Positions 21,465 through 33,100 of a stretch of 64,000 nt of DNA are shown piece after piece. Every line of letters begins with the position of its first letter. The first letter of the stretch is position 1. The stretch spans positions 434,001 through 498,000 of the forward strand of contig NZ_CP108095.1 of the NCBI RefSeq assembly GCF_036194065.1, given 5' to 3'. Source of the DNA: Streptomyces sp. NBC_00239 (GTDB taxonomy: Bacteria; Actinomycetota; Actinomycetes; Streptomycetales; Streptomycetaceae). The notes under the pieces are model-generated. The model did not search any database. It was not told where the DNA came from and worked only from the letters and a program-made list of their open reading frames with translations. The position numbers and the translations under genes were made by a program.

Positions 21465-22684
21465 CGCCGGCCCCCCGACTCCGCCGTCGGTGTGCCCTGC
21501 GCGGGCGCTACCACGGGCGTCGCGCCGGCGAGTCGGCGTGCCAGGGCGGCCGCGGTACGGTCCTCGAACACCTCTTTGACCTCCATGGTGACGCCGTAGG
21601 TGGCGCGTACCCGGTTCGTCAGCCGGATCGCCAGCAGGGAGTTTCCGCCCAGCTCGAAGAAGTCCTGGTCGACGCCGATCTCGGGCAGGTCCAGGACCTC
21701 GGCGAACAGCCCGCACAGCAGTTCCTCTCCGGCGGTACGGGCCGCCCGGGGGGAGCCGGCGGCGGTCCCCTGGTAGTCGGGAGCCGGAAGCGCCGGGCGG
21801 TCGAGGGTGCCCTGCTCGGTCAGCGGGATGGTGTCGAGGAACACGAATGCCGACGGCACCATGTGGTCCGGCAGTTGACCGCTCAGATGGCTCCGCACGG
21901 CCGCCACGTCGAGCGTGGTGGTGTCGTCCGTGGGGACGAGGTAGCCGACCAGGGTGCGCTCCCCCGGGCGGTCCTCCCGCACGGCGACCACCGCCTGCTT
22001 CACGCCGGGCGTGGCCATCACGGTTGCCGCGACCTCGCAGGGCGCGATCGCGTGGCCGCCGATCTTCACCTTGCTGCGCCAGCGGCTGGGTCCCAGCGGG
22101 GGCCGGACCGGCTTGCCCACTCCGAGGAGCTGGGCCAGTTGCGCGACGGTGGGAGCCCGGGACAGCAGCTCGGGCCGCATGCCGGTGCGCAGCTCCGTCC
22201 CCAGTTCGGCCTGGATCCTCCGTACCAGCTCCGCCACCGAATCCGGGCTCCCGCCCAGGTCGAAGAAGTCGTGGTCGATGCCCACGGCCGGGCGGTGCAG
22301 CACCTCGGAGAACAGCGCGCACAGGGTCTGCTCGCCCGGTGTCCTCGCAGGACGGTTCGCGACCGCGGTGAAGTCGGGGGCGGGCAGCCGGTGACGGCAG
22401 AGCTTGCCGTTGGGGACGAGCGGGAAAGCCTCCATTTCCACCAGCGCGGACGGAACCGCGTACTCCGGCAGCCGGTCGCGGACGTACGTCTTCACCTCGA
22501 CCGGATCGACGGCCGCGCCGCGGTGCGGCACCAGGTAGCCGACCAGGCGGAGCTCTCCGCTCCGGGCCTCCCGGGCGTCCACGAAGGCCTGTCGTACTCC
22601 GGGCGCTCGGGTCAGCGCGGCCTCGACCGCGGCGGTATCGATGCGGAACCCGCGGATCTTCACCTTGTCCTCCCTCTGTTTCAT
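21461..22684 (-). CDS. stand-alone Asub-PCP-Asub-PCP protein lacking any adenylation core
   Basis: The product is 407 aa. It contains only the small C-terminal subdomain of NRPS adenylation domains plus carrier domains, twice: Asub1 (about 6-105), PCP1 (115-190), Asub2 (204-302), PCP2 (315-390). Each Asub begins exactly at the A8 hinge ([10 protein letters not shown] and KVKIGGHAI). Asub1 keeps the A10 lysine (PNGKL, K94); Asub2 has Thr in its place (EQGTL). PCP1 reads LGGSPDSV, with Pro where the phosphopantetheine Ser should be; PCP2 is canonical (LGGNSLLA, S349). The large Acore with ATP and amino-acid sites is absent. Its ATG overlaps the stop of the carrier-less NRPS (ATGA), so it probably supplies that enzyme with a carrier in trans. 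Confidence 0.85.
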   Translation of the reverse strand: MKQREDKVKIRGFRIDTAAVEAALTRAPGVRQAFVDAREARSGELRLVGYLVPHRGAAVDPVEVKTYVRDRLPEYAVPSALVEMEAFPLVPNGKLCRHRLPAPDFTAVANRPARTPGEQTLCALFSEVLHRPAVGIDHDFFDLGGSPDSVAELVRRIQAELGTELRTGMRPELLSRAPTVAQLAQLLGVGKPVRPPLGPSRWRSKVKIGGHAIAPCEVAATVMATPGVKQAVVAVREDRPGERTLVGYLVPTDDTTTLDVAAVRSHLSGQLPDHMVPSAFVFLDTIPLTEQGTLDRPALPAPDYQGTAAGSPRAARTAGEELLCGLFAEVLDLPEIGVDQDFFELGGNSLLAIRLTNRVRATYGVTMEVKEVFEDRTAAALARRLAGATPVVAPAQGTPTAESGGRR

Positions 22685-25600
22685 GTGCCGGGCCGACCGC
22701 GCCGGTTGCGACCGGCGGCGGTGCGGATGCGATGGATCAGTCGGCCGGGTGCCGACGTGGGGGCGGGTGTCGGCTCGGGGCCGTCACCGATCGGGGCCGG
22801 CCGCGCGGGGCCCTGCGGTGGCAGCCTGTCCGGGGCCGGGGGCAGCGCGGCCCGGTCGAGTTTGCCGTTGGCGGTCAGCGGGAGTGCGTCGAGCACGACC
22901 AGCGCCGACGGCACCATGTACGCGGGCAGTCGGCCGGTCAGGCCGCGCGCCACCGCGGCCGTGTCCGGCGCCGGGTCGCCCTGCGGAACGATGTAGCCGA
23001 TCAGCCGCTTGTTCCCGTGGCGGTCCTCGCTGACGGTCACGGTGGCCTCGCGCACACCCGGTGCGTCGGCCAGGGCGGCCTCCACCTCACCGATCTCGAT
23101 GCGGTATCCGCTGATCTTGACCTGGTCGTCCATCCTGCCGAGAAAGACCAGTTCGCCCTCGTGCGACCAGCGCACCAGGTCACCGGTGCGGTACATGCGC
23201 TCGCCCGGTTTGCCGAAGGGGTTCGCGACGAACCGCTCGGCCGTCAGGTCGCTGCGGCCGCGGTAGCCGCGGGCCGTGCCCGCACCGGCGACGCACAGTT
23301 CCCCCGCCACGCCCGGTGGCACCGGTCGCCGCCATGCGTCGACGACGTACAGGCGGGTGTCGTCCAACGGGCGGCCGAGCGGCACCGTCGAGCCGATCCG
23401 GTCCCCGGCCCGCCAGGGTCGTTGGGTGACGCACAGCGTCATCTCGGTCGGACCGTACGTGGTTCTGACCACGGTCTCCGGGCAGGCGTCGAGCACGCGT
23501 GAGACGGAGGCGGGAGAGATCACGTCCCCGCCCGTGGTCACCTCCGCCAGGCCCCGGAACGCCTCCGGGGCGTCCTCCGCGATCACCCGGAACAGGCCGG
23601 CGGTCAGGCTCAGCCGGGTGATGCCGTGCTGCTCGACGAGGTCCTGCAGGCGGGCGGCGTTCAGCCCGCCGGGCGGGGCGACCACCACGCGGCCGCCTGC
23701 CAGCAGGGGCGCCCAGATCTCGTAGGTGGAGCCGTCGAAGGCGTGCGGAGCCTGGAACAGGATCCGGTCGGTGCGGTCCACCTCCCAGCACGGGTCGAGC
23801 GCCAGGCCCACCACGTCCTCGTGGGTGATCTCGATCCCCTTCGGCACTCCGGTCGACCCGGACGTGTACATCACATAGGCGAGGTCCCCGGGGCGCACGG
23901 CGGGCCGGGCGGCCGGCTCCCCGGCCTCCGCCCGGGCACCGGTCGGGCCGGGCTCGACCAGAACGATGCGCCGGCCGGCCCGCTCCTGCTCGGCCACGAG
24001 GTCGTGTCCGGCCAGCGCCCGGTCGACGAGCAGGACCTCGGGCGTGCTCTGCGCGAGGGTGAGCGCCAGATGGGCGGGAGGGTGTGCGGTGTGCAGCGGC
24101 AGGTACGCGCCTCCTGCCTTGAGCACCCCCAGGAAGGCGGCCACGACGTCCGTCGAGCGCTCCATCAGGATCGGCACCACCGAACCGGGGCCCACTCCGG
24201 CACCGGCGAGGACGTCGGCCAACCGGTCGGCGTACGCGTCCAGTTGCCGGTACGTCAGCGCCGTGTCGGCTGCTTCGACCGCGATCTCGTCGGGGCGCGC
24301 GGCGACCTGCCGGGCGAACACGGAGACCACGGTGCCCGGCACGGTGGCGGCGACGGTCTCGTTCCAGTCCACGAGGACGTGCCGACGCTCTTCGGGCGAC
24401 AGGAGGTCGAACTCGCCGACCCGCCGGTGCTCTTCGGCCACGGCCTGCTCCAGCACGCGGATCACCCGCTCCCCCAGCGCACGGGCCGTGTCCTGGTCGA
24501 ACAGGTCGACGGCGTAGCGCACCAGCAGGCTCAGACCGCCCGCGTCGTCCCCGTCCGACGGCTGGTCGTCGACCTGGAATCCCAGGTCCACCTTGGCCAC
24601 CTGGGAGCGGGTGGGTGTGGGAGTGCACCGCAGGCCCGGCAGACCGAGGTCGCCTCCGCTGTCCCCCGCCCAGGACAGCACGACCTGGAACAGCGGATTG
24701 CGGGACAGCGTACGTACCGGCCGGAGGGCTTCCACCAGGCGGTCGAACGGGAGGTCCGCGTGGTCGTAGGCGGCCAGGTTGGTGTCCCGGATCCTGGCGA
24801 GCAGCTCGGTGAAGGCCGGGTCGCCCGATGTATCGGCGCGCAGGACCAGGGTGTTGGAGAAGTAGCCGACCAGATCGCGCAGTGACTCGTCGGCGCGTCC
24901 CGCGGCGACGGTGCCCAGCGGGAGGTCCGTGCCGGCGCCCAGCCGCGTCAGCGTCACCGCGATTGCGGCCTGCACCACCATGAACGCGGTGGCGCCGTGC
25001 CGCCGCGCCAGTTCCCGCATGCCCTGGTGCGTGGCGGCGGTGATCGCGAGTTCGAGTGCGTCGCCGCGGTGCGAGGCGCGGTCCGGACGGGGCCGGTCGG
25101 CGGGCAGGTTGAGCTCGTCGGGGCTGCCCGCCAAGGTCTCGCGCCAGTAGGCGAGTTGGCGTGCGGCCTCGCTGTCGGGTTCCGATTCCTCGCCCAGCAG
25201 TTCCCGCTGCCACAGCGTGTAGTCCCCGTACTGCACCGGCAGCGGCTCCCAGTCGGGAGCCCGGCCCTCGCGGCGCGCGGCGTAGGCCTGGGACAGGTCG
25301 CGGTGGAGCGGCCGTATGGACGAACCGTCCATGGCGATGTGGTGCACGACCATCACCAGCGTGTAGGTGTCGGCTCCGTACTCGATGAGGTGCCACCGGA
25401 TGGGGACGTCCCGGGCCAGCCGGAAGGGACGGCCGCTCTCGGCGGCCACCACGGCGGCCACCTCGTCGGGGGCGCAGCGGGTGACCCGCACGTCCGCTCC
25501 CGCTTCCTCGGGGGACAGGACGCGTTGCACCGGCTCGCCGTCGTGCTCGTCGAACACCGTGCGCAGGCTTTCGTGGCGGGCGACGAGATCGCGCGCCGCC

Positions 25601-28600
25601 GCACGGAGGGCCGCCTGGTCGAGTTCGCCCTCGATCCGGGTGACCATGGGGTCGTTCCAGACCGCGCCGGCGCCTTCGAGCTGGTCCAGGAACCACAGGC
25701 GCCACTGCCCCGGTGACAGCGGCAGGTGCTCGGGGCGGGGGGTGAACGGCTTGAGCTCGGGGCGCTTGCGGACGGTTCCGTCTCCCAGCCGTCCGGCCAG
25801 GGCCGCCACGGTGGTCGCTTCGAACAGCGCCCGCACGTCGACCTCGGCGTCCAGTACGGTCCTGATGCGGTTGATCAGGCGCATGGCGAGCAGCGAGTGA
25901 CCGCCCAGCGCGAAGAAGTCGTCGTCGATTCCCACGTCGGGCAGGCCGAGGGTCTCGGCGAACAGCCCTTGCAGGATCTGCTCCCGCGTGGTCCTCGCCC
26001 CTCGCCCGCCCGTCGGTCGCGGTGCCGGGGCGGAGGGCTCGGGCAGCGCGGCCCGGTCCAGCTTGCCGTTGGCCGTCAGCGGCAGCGCCTCGACCACCGT
26101 CAGGACCGTGGGGACCATGTAGCCCGGCAGCCGGGCGGCGACATGGCGTCGTACGTCGGCGACATCGGGTGCGGCGCCGGGCTGGGGTACGAGGTAGCCC
26201 GCCAGCCGCCGGTCTCCGGGACCGGCGTCCCATACCGTGACCGCGGCCTGGCGGACGCCGGGCGCCCCGGCCAGGGCCGCCTCGACCTCGCCCGTCTCCA
26301 CACGGAATCCACGGATCTTGATCTGCTGGTCGTTGCGCGCGAGGTATTCGAGCCGGCCGTCTCCGCGGGTGCGGACGATGTCGCCGGTCCGGTACATCGT
26401 GCGATCCGGGCCCAGGAGGTCGGGACGGCCGCGGGGGCCGGGGACGAACCGCTCCTCGGTGAGTTCGGGCCTGCCGAGGTATCCGGCGGTGACCCCGGCA
26501 CCCATGATGTACAGCTCTCCCGGCACGCCGACCGGTGTCCGGCGCCCGTACCGGTCGAGAACCCTCACGGCGGTTCCGGCGATGGGGCGCCCGATGGTGA
26601 CGGCACCGTCCGGGTCGAGGACATCGGTGGTGGACCAGACGGTCGTCTCGGTCGGTCCGTACATGTTCCGCAGTTCCGCGCCGGTGTGCCGGGCCAGCTC
26701 CCGTACCAGTTCGGCGTCCAGCGGCTCGCCTCCGAGCAGGATGCGGCGCAGCGACCGCAGGGCCCCGGGGGCGGGTTCGTCGAGCAGGGTGCGCGCTCGC
26801 GAGGGGGTGCACTGGAGGTGGGTGATCCCGTGGGTGTCGATCAGGCTCGTCAGCGGGGTCTCGAAGGTGCTCGGGGCAGTGGTCGCGGCGGGGGTGGTGA
26901 CGGGATGCCGCCCGGCGGCGCGGCGCAGTTCGTCCAGCCGGGACAGCCCGGTGAGGGCGGCCTCGGCGGGGATCCCGAAGTCCAGCAGGCAGGCGATCTC
27001 GTCCACGCCCATCGCGCCGAGCCGTCGCACCAGGGGCAGGCACTGGTCGACGGTGCCGATCAGCGAGCCCTCGCCCAGATAGCGGGAGCAGGCGTGGTCG
27101 AGCAGGGCCTCCTCGTCCTCGGGGGTGAAATCGGCGGCCTTGACGTCCATGCCGAGCCCGCGGGCCAGGTTCGCGATCAGCCCGACCGAAGACCGCAGGT
27201 AGGCGCGGAACGGCTGCCACGCGACCGCGCGCACGTCGTCCGCGTCGGCCCCCACGTAGGTGTGCAGCATCACGGTGACGTGCGGGTCACCCGGGTGCCC
27301 GGCCTGCTTCCAGGCCGCCCGGTACTCTGCGATCCGCTGCGCGAGCGTGTCCGTGTCCTGGCCGAGCAGATGGGTCAGCAGTCCTGCCCCGGCCTCACCG
27401 GCCCGTCGGCAGGTGTCCGGGCTGCCGGAGGACGTGAGCCAGTACGGCAGTTCGGCCTGGACGGGAGTGGGCAGCACCGCGGTGTCCAGGACGCGGCCGC
27501 CGGGCGCTTCGAACGCGACCTTCTCGCCGCGCCACAGCCTGCGCACCTGGTCCAGGCCCTCCAGGGTGCGGGCCTGGCGGTCGTCGTAGGCGTCCTTCGC
27601 CAGGACGAAGTCGTCGACGTGCCAGCCTGAGGCGAAGGAGAGCCCGACCCGGCCCGCGGAGAGGTTGTCGACCACCGCCCATTCCTCGGCGACGCGCACC
27701 GGGTGGTGCAGGGGCATGACCACGCTGCCGGCCCTGATCCCGATCCGCTCGGTGACCTGGGCGACAGCCGCGGCGAGGACCGAGGGGGCGGGATAGGAAC
27801 CGCCGAAGGCGTGGAAGTGCCGCTCGGGGAGCCAGACGGCGCTGAAGTCATGGGTGTCGGCGAACCGCGCGCCGTCCATCAGCAGCCGGTACCTGTCGGG
27901 CCCGGCCGCCGTTTCGGCCGTGTCACTGGCGAAGTAGAAGAGGCTGAAGTCCGGTGCCGCGGACGGCTCCCCGGTGTGCGTCGGGGCGGCGCCGCCGTCC
28001 GGGCCGAGTACGACGCGGTGTCCCCTGCTCAGGGTCCACAGCAGTTCGAGTACCGAGATGTCGAAGGACGTACTGGTCACGGCGAGCCAGCTGGTGCGCT
28101 CCCCGTCGTCGCCGACCGTCTCGTCCATCGCGGCCAGGAAGGCGGTGAGGTTGCGGCGCCTGACCACCACGCCCTTGGGTTCTCCGGTGGACCCCGACGT
28201 GTGGATCACGTAGGCGGCGCTCTCGGGATCGGGCGCCGCCGGTTCGACCGGTCCGGCGCGGCCGTCACGCTCCGGGGCCGCGTCCAGGTCCAGTTGGGGT
28301 ACGTCGCCGGCGACGACGCCCTGGGTGGCGGCGTGCGTCACCACGACGGCGGGGGCCGCGTCGTCGATCACGTACTGGATGCGGGCGGCCGGATAGTCCG
28401 GATCCAGTGGCAGGTAGGCCGCTCCGGCCCGCAGGACCGCGAGCATGGCGGCGGGGAGTTCGGCTCCCCGCCGCAGGCACAGTCCCACCCGGTCCCCCGG
28501 TCCCACTCCTGCCGCGCGCAGCTGCCGCAGCACCCGGTCCACCAGTCGGTCCAGCTCGCGGTAGGTCAGCACCGGGCGCTCGGCGCCGTCCACGGTGATC

Positions 28601-30198
28601 AGCGCTTCGTCGTCCGGACGGTTGCGTACGGTCGCGGCGAACGTCTCCACGATGTCCGCCGCGTCGGCGGGGAGCGGCGGCCCTTCGCCGGCGGCGTCGA
28701 TCGCGTCGCGCTCCGCGTCGGTGAGCGCGAGCAGCTCGGACAGGGGGAGGCCGGGGTCGGCCGTCCCCCTGCGCAGGACGCGGACCAGGGTGTCGGTGAA
28801 GCCCCGCACGGTCGCCTCGTCGAAGAGGTCGCCGCTGTACTCGCAGATTCCCTCGGTGGTCGCGCCGTGCAGCCCGAGTTCCAGACCGAGGTCGGTGCGG
28901 CAGGTTCCGTTGTCGAGGTCGACCGGCTCGACCGTCAGGCCGGTCAGCGAGAACGCGTGCGCGGGGACGTTGCGGTAGCCGAACTGCACTTGGTAGAGCG
29001 GGTCGTGGCTGAGGTCGCGCTCGGGCTGCAGTTCGCGGACGATGCGCTCGAAGGGCACCTGGGCATGCGCCAGGGCGCCCAGCGCGCCCTCCCGTACCCG
29101 TGCGATCAGGTCTCCGAACGCGGGGTTGCCCGACAGGTCCGTGCGCAGCACCACGCTGTTGACGAACATGCCGACGAGCGGCTCCAGTTCGGGCCTGTCG
29201 CGGCCGGCCGTGGGCACGCCGACGACCACGTCCTCCTGTCCGGAGTGGCGCATCAGCACGGCCTGCCAGGCCGCCAGGGTCACCATGAAGGGGGTGGCCC
29301 GTGCCGCCCGGGCGGTCTCCTCGACCGCTGCGGTGAGCGCCTCGTCGAGGGTGAAGCGCACCTGTCCGCCGCGGTACGAGCGCACGGGCGGCCGCGGGCG
29401 GTCCGTCGCCAGGTCCAGCAGGCCCGGTGCGCCGTCCAGTTGCCGACGCCAGTAGGCCAGTGAGGCCGACAGCGACTCGTCGTCGGTGCGGTCGCGCTGC
29501 CAGGCGGCCCAGTCCGCGTACTGGAGGGCGAGCGGCTCGGGTGCCGGGTGCAGGCCGGGATGCGGACGGTAGAACGCGCACAGATCGTCCACCAGGACGC
29601 TCCTGGACCAGGCGTCGCCCACCATGTGGTGGTTCACCACCACGAGCAGCGCGCGCCGGGGGCCCGAGCGGATCAGCAGGGCGCGGAACAGCGGGCCCCG
29701 CTCCAGGTCGAAAGGGGCGGCGGCCTCATGGCGGGCGAGTTCCCGCTCGGCGTCGTCGAGGCCGCCTGCCGGGTCTTCGTCCAGTTCCACGATCCGCAGG
29801 ACCGAAGCGGCGGGTTCCAGAACCCTCTGCACGGGGGTCTGGCCGGCCATGGCGACCACGGTGCGCAGCGCCTCATGGCGGACCGTCAGTTCACGCAGGG
29901 CCGTGTCCAGTGCGGCCACGTCGAGCGGTCCGGTCAGGCTCAGCGCCACGTACTCGTTGTACATGGCGTGGCCGGGCGCCAGCTGTTCCAGGAACCACAG
30001 CCGTTCCTGGCCCGGGGACAGCGGGGCGGGCGCGTCCCGGTCGCGCGGTGGCACCGGCGCCCCGGGCTCGCGGCCGGCGCTGCCGCGACCGCCGACGCGT
30101 TCCTCGAAGAGGGCGCGCTGCCGGGGGCTCAGCCGGGCCAGCCGGTCGTTTCGGTCCTGCCGGCCGCTGCCGGGCGGCCGGTCCGGTGTGGCGCTCAC
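22681..30198 (-). CDS. NRPS, C-A[MOx]-T-C-A, ending without a carrier domain
   Basis: The product is 2505 aa from a GTG overlapping the PKS stop. C1 (60-490; [10 protein letters not shown], with A instead of G after the Asp). A1 is split: A1-A4 at 515-730, a luciferase-like FMN monooxygenase at about 751-1090, then A5-A10 at 1110-1395. T1 has S1435 (LGGHSLLA). C2 (1493-1940; HHIAMDG). A2 (1965-2460) keeps A10 (NGKLDR), then a 45-residue Pro/Arg tail ends the protein with no carrier. Pocket residues: A1 D-I-L-Q-L-G-M-V-W, a glycine code; A2 D-G-Y-L-T-G-T-L-C, close to the Dpg code of glycopeptide synthetases (six of nine). It should add an oxidised glycine and then Dpg. No thioesterase or epimerase. 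Confidence 0.9.
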   Translation of the reverse strand: MSATPDRPPGSGRQDRNDRLARLSPRQRALFEERVGGRGSAGREPGAPVPPRDRDAPAPLSPGQERLWFLEQLAPGHAMYNEYVALSLTGPLDVAALDTALRELTVRHEALRTVVAMAGQTPVQRVLEPAASVLRIVELDEDPAGGLDDAERELARHEAAAPFDLERGPLFRALLIRSGPRRALLVVVNHHMVGDAWSRSVLVDDLCAFYRPHPGLHPAPEPLALQYADWAAWQRDRTDDESLSASLAYWRRQLDGAPGLLDLATDRPRPPVRSYRGGQVRFTLDEALTAAVEETARAARATPFMVTLAAWQAVLMRHSGQEDVVVGVPTAGRDRPELEPLVGMFVNSVVLRTDLSGNPAFGDLIARVREGALGALAHAQVPFERIVRELQPERDLSHDPLYQVQFGYRNVPAHAFSLTGLTVEPVDLDNGTCRTDLGLELGLHGATTEGICEYSGDLFDEATVRGFTDTLVRVLRRGTADPGLPLSELLALTDAERDAIDAAGEGPPLPADAADIVETFAATVRNRPDDEALITVDGAERPVLTYRELDRLVDRVLRQLRAAGVGPGDRVGLCLRRGAELPAAMLAVLRAGAAYLPLDPDYPAARIQYVIDDAAPAVVVTHAATQGVVAGDVPQLDLDAAPERDGRAGPVEPAAPDPESAAYVIHTSGSTGEPKGVVVRRRNLTAFLAAMDETVGDDGERTSWLAVTSTSFDISVLELLWTLSRGHRVVLGPDGGAAPTHTGEPSAAPDFSLFYFASDTAETAAGPDRYRLLMDGARFADTHDFSAVWLPERHFHAFGGSYPAPSVLAAAVAQVTERIGIRAGSVVMPLHHPVRVAEEWAVVDNLSAGRVGLSFASGWHVDDFVLAKDAYDDRQARTLEGLDQVRRLWRGEKVAFEAPGGRVLDTAVLPTPVQAELPYWLTSSGSPDTCRRAGEAGAGLLTHLLGQDTDTLAQRIAEYRAAWKQAGHPGDPHVTVMLHTYVGADADDVRAVAWQPFRAYLRSSVGLIANLARGLGMDVKAADFTPEDEEALLDHACSRYLGEGSLIGTVDQCLPLVRRLGAMGVDEIACLLDFGIPAEAALTGLSRLDELRRAAGRHPVTTPAATTAPSTFETPLTSLIDTHGITHLQCTPSRARTLLDEPAPGALRSLRRILLGGEPLDAELVRELARHTGAELRNMYGPTETTVWSTTDVLDPDGAVTIGRPIAGTAVRVLDRYGRRTPVGVPGELYIMGAGVTAGYLGRPELTEERFVPGPRGRPDLLGPDRTMYRTGDIVRTRGDGRLEYLARNDQQIKIRGFRVETGEVEAALAGAPGVRQAAVTVWDAGPGDRRLAGYLVPQPGAAPDVADVRRHVAARLPGYMVPTVLTVVEALPLTANGKLDRAALPEPSAPAPRPTGGRGARTTREQILQGLFAETLGLPDVGIDDDFFALGGHSLLAMRLINRIRTVLDAEVDVRALFEATTVAALAGRLGDGTVRKRPELKPFTPRPEHLPLSPGQWRLWFLDQLEGAGAVWNDPMVTRIEGELDQAALRAAARDLVARHESLRTVFDEHDGEPVQRVLSPEEAGADVRVTRCAPDEVAAVVAAESGRPFRLARDVPIRWHLIEYGADTYTLVMVVHHIAMDGSSIRPLHRDLSQAYAARREGRAPDWEPLPVQYGDYTLWQRELLGEESEPDSEAARQLAYWRETLAGSPDELNLPADRPRPDRASHRGDALELAITAATHQGMRELARRHGATAFMVVQAAIAVTLTRLGAGTDLPLGTVAAGRADESLRDLVGYFSNTLVLRADTSGDPAFTELLARIRDTNLAAYDHADLPFDRLVEALRPVRTLSRNPLFQVVLSWAGDSGGDLGLPGLRCTPTPTRSQVAKVDLGFQVDDQPSDGDDAGGLSLLVRYAVDLFDQDTARALGERVIRVLEQAVAEEHRRVGEFDLLSPEERRHVLVDWNETVAATVPGTVVSVFARQVAARPDEIAVEAADTALTYRQLDAYADRLADVLAGAGVGPGSVVPILMERSTDVVAAFLGVLKAGGAYLPLHTAHPPAHLALTLAQSTPEVLLVDRALAGHDLVAEQERAGRRIVLVEPGPTGARAEAGEPAARPAVRPGDLAYVMYTSGSTGVPKGIEITHEDVVGLALDPCWEVDRTDRILFQAPHAFDGSTYEIWAPLLAGGRVVVAPPGGLNAARLQDLVEQHGITRLSLTAGLFRVIAEDAPEAFRGLAEVTTGGDVISPASVSRVLDACPETVVRTTYGPTEMTLCVTQRPWRAGDRIGSTVPLGRPLDDTRLYVVDAWRRPVPPGVAGELCVAGAGTARGYRGRSDLTAERFVANPFGKPGERMYRTGDLVRWSHEGELVFLGRMDDQVKISGYRIEIGEVEAALADAPGVREATVTVSEDRHGNKRLIGYIVPQGDPAPDTAAVARGLTGRLPAYMVPSALVVLDALPLTANGKLDRAALPPAPDRLPPQGPARPAPIGDGPEPTPAPTSAPGRLIHRIRTAAGRNRRGRPGT
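26929..27948 (-). other. MupA/Atu3671-type FMN monooxygenase domain inside an A domain
   Basis: This marks about residues 751-1090 of the NRPS. It starts [20 protein letters not shown] and contains [48 protein letters not shown] and [19 protein letters not shown], the flavin-binding beta-barrel pattern of bacterial luciferase-like enzymes found embedded in NRPS/PKS proteins. It sits after A4 (FDISVLEL) and before A5 (NMYGPTETT). Known relatives in myxobacterial systems hydroxylate glycine at the alpha carbon, which leads to amide formation. Whether this one does is inference. Confidence 0.88.
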
Positions 30199-33100
30199 TG
30201 GCCCTCCAGTTCGGTGAGGATCAACTCTTCGACTTCCAGGGCGAGGTCCGCGACGCGTCCGCCCTCGAAGAACAGCCGGGCGGGCACCTCGACGTCGAAC
30301 TCGGTGCGCAGCCTGGCCACGACCCTGGCGGCGAGCAGCGAATGCCCGCCGAGTTCCAGGAAGTCGTCGGTGACGCCGACCCGTTCCAGGCCGAGCAGTT
30401 CGGCGTAGACCGCGGCCAGGCGCTCCTCGGTCGCGGTGCGTGGAGCGACGTACTCCGTGGCCAGTTCGGGCCTCGGCTGGAGGGCCGAGGGACGCGGTGC
30501 CAGGGCCGGCGTGAAGGCGACCGTTCCGTCCGGGCCCGTGCCGGTCCCGGCGCGGGCCACGACGGCCCGGCCCCCAGGCCCTTCGACGAGCGCGGTGAAG
30601 GCGCGCGCACCCTGCTCGGGGCTCAGGGCGCCGGCGATCATGGTCTGCTGGAAGTCCCGCAGGTCGGCGGGGACTTGTGCCCTGCTGGCCATGCCGACCC
30701 GGGCCCACATGTCCCAGTCCACGGCGACGGCGTGGCGCTCGCCGCGGGTGTTCTCCGCCTCCGCCACGGCCACGAGATAAGAGTTGGCGGCCGTGTAGTC
30801 GGCCTGACCGTAGGTGGGCACGAGGGTGGCCAGGGAGGAGCACAGGACGAGGAGCCCGGCCTCGCCCGGCCGCAGCTCGGCGAGCAGATGGCGCACTCCT
30901 GCCGTCTTGGGGGCGAGGACGGCGCGCATCTCGTCGTCGCTACGCAGTTCGACGGAGCCCCCGCCGGGGATCCCGGCGCAGTGGACGACACCGTCGATGG
31001 ACCCGAAGCGGTCGCGGGCGGCGTCGAGTGCCCGGGCCAGCTCGCTGCGGTCGGTGACGTCCGCCCGAACGGTGAGGACTTCGGTTCCGGAGGCCCGCAG
31101 TTCGCGCAGGGCGGCTGCCGACCCGTCGCCCTCGTCGGGTGTTGCCCGGCGGCCGACGAGCACGAGCCGGGCGTCGCAGGTCCGCGCCAGCTGACCGGCG
31201 AGGACGAGTCCGATCCCGCCGAGCCCGCCGGTGATCAGATACGTTCCGCCGCGGCGCAGCCGGGAGGGGGTGGCGGGCACCGGGCGGTCCACGGGCTCGA
31301 CCGCGCGGCCGAGCCACTGCCCCTCGCGCAGGGCCATCAGCCGGGCGGGGGCGGTGAGCACCGTGCGCACCAGGTCCGCGGCGCGGGTCTCGTCGGGGAT
31401 CTCGCCTGGCGCCAGGTCGAGCTGGGTGCAGTGGAGATTCGGATACTCCTCGGGCAGCACCTGCACGGGTCCGCTCATGAGGGCGGCCGCGGGGTCGGGC
31501 CGTTCGCCGGGCCCGGTGCGGAACGCGCCGGCGGTGAGGACGCCGAGCCGGACCTCGTGGACGACGCTTTCGGCGGCCATGGCGCGGGCGAGCCGGATGA
31601 GCCCGAAGTACCCTTCGGTCTCGTCCGCCCCTACGGGGCCCAGGCCCCAGGCGTGCAGGACCGCGGTGGGGGTGCGCACCAGCGACCGCAGCTCCGCCAG
31701 GAGCTTGGTGTACTGGGCCTGATCGGTGGGGTCGATCTCGTACACACCGCGTCGGACCCGTCGGTAGCCGGTGCCGGGCCGCACGACGGTGACGATCTGA
31801 CCGCGGCTGGTGAGCAGGTCGGCGAGCGGCTGGGCCAGCCCTTGCCGGTCGAGCAGGACGAGCCAGGTCCACCGGCGGCCGTCGAGGGGGTCGGCGCCGT
31901 CGTCGACGCGCAGCGGGCGCCAGGCGACCTGTGCGTGGGCCGCCTCGGCCTGCGCGGGGACCACCGCCTCGGCCTGCGCGGGGACCACCGCCTCGGCCTG
32001 CGCGGGGGCCGCCTCGGCCTGTGCGAGGGCTGCGGTGGGGGCGGCGGGCCCGCCCGACGGATACGGCTCGATCCAGTGCGGTCGGCGCTCGAACGGGTAG
32101 CCGGGCAGGCCGGTCACCCGGGCGTCGGTGCCGAGCGGTTCCCAGCGGACGTCGACCCCGCGGGTCCACAGGTCCGCCAGCGAGAGCACGGCGGCGCGGG
32201 CCTCGTCCCGGTCCGATCGCCGGCCGCGCGACGGCAGCGGGGGCCGGGCGGTCCGGGGCCGCGCGGAGCCGCTGTCGCCGGCCCCTCTGACCAGGTCGGT
32301 GAGGACGCCGCCCGGACCGCTCTCCACGAGGACCAGGTCGTCGTCCAGCGACGTCATGCGGTGCACGCCGTCGTGGAAGCGGACCGGGGCCCTCATCTGC
32401 CGCACCCAGTAGCCGGGGTCGGTTGCCTGTTCGTCGGTGATCCAGTCTCCGGTCAGGTTGGAGACGAAGGGCGTCCGGGGCGAGCGCAGGGTGAGACCGG
32501 AGAACTGGTCGGCGAACCGCTCGGCGGCGCCCTCGCACAGGGCGCTGTGGAACGCACGGTCGACCGGCAGCCGCACCGGCCGCAGCCCGTTCCCGGCGAG
32601 TGCAGCCGTCGCCCGGTCCACCGCCTGCTCCGTACCGGACAGCACCGTCGCCCGCGGCCCGTTGACGGCGGCGAGGTCGAGCCCGTACCGCTCCGCGGCC
32701 TCCAGGGCGTCCGATTCCGTCAGCGACACCGCGAACATGGCCCCGGGCCCGGTCTGTTCCAGCAGTCGGCCCCGGGCGGACGTCAGGGCCAGTGCGTCGG
32801 GGAGTTCGAGTACGCCGGAGAGCAGCGCCGCGGTGTACTCGCCCAGGCTGTGCCCGAGCAGGGCCCGCGGCCGTACGCCCCAGTGCTCCCACAGGCGGCT
32901 CAGGGCCCAGCTGACGGCCACCACCGCGGGCTGGGTGACGGACGTACGGCGCAGTACGTCCGCGCTACCGGCGCGCAGCAGTTCGACCAGGTTGTGGCCG
33001 AGGTCGGGCGTCAGCAGGCGGGCGCACTCGTCGAGGGCGGCCCTGAACACCGGATGGTCGCGGTGCAGCCCGACCGCCATGGTGGGGAACTGCGCGCCCT

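Noticed and set aside
26929..27948. Monooxygenase as a separate gene
   Set aside because: It is in the same frame as the A domain on both sides with no stop or start, so it is an inserted domain.
30778..30780. TTA (bldA-type) codon in the PKS gene
   Set aside because: The triplet is out of frame; the codons there read AAC-TCT-TAT-CTC. No in-frame TTA was noticed in the NRPS/PKS genes, though the scan was by eye.
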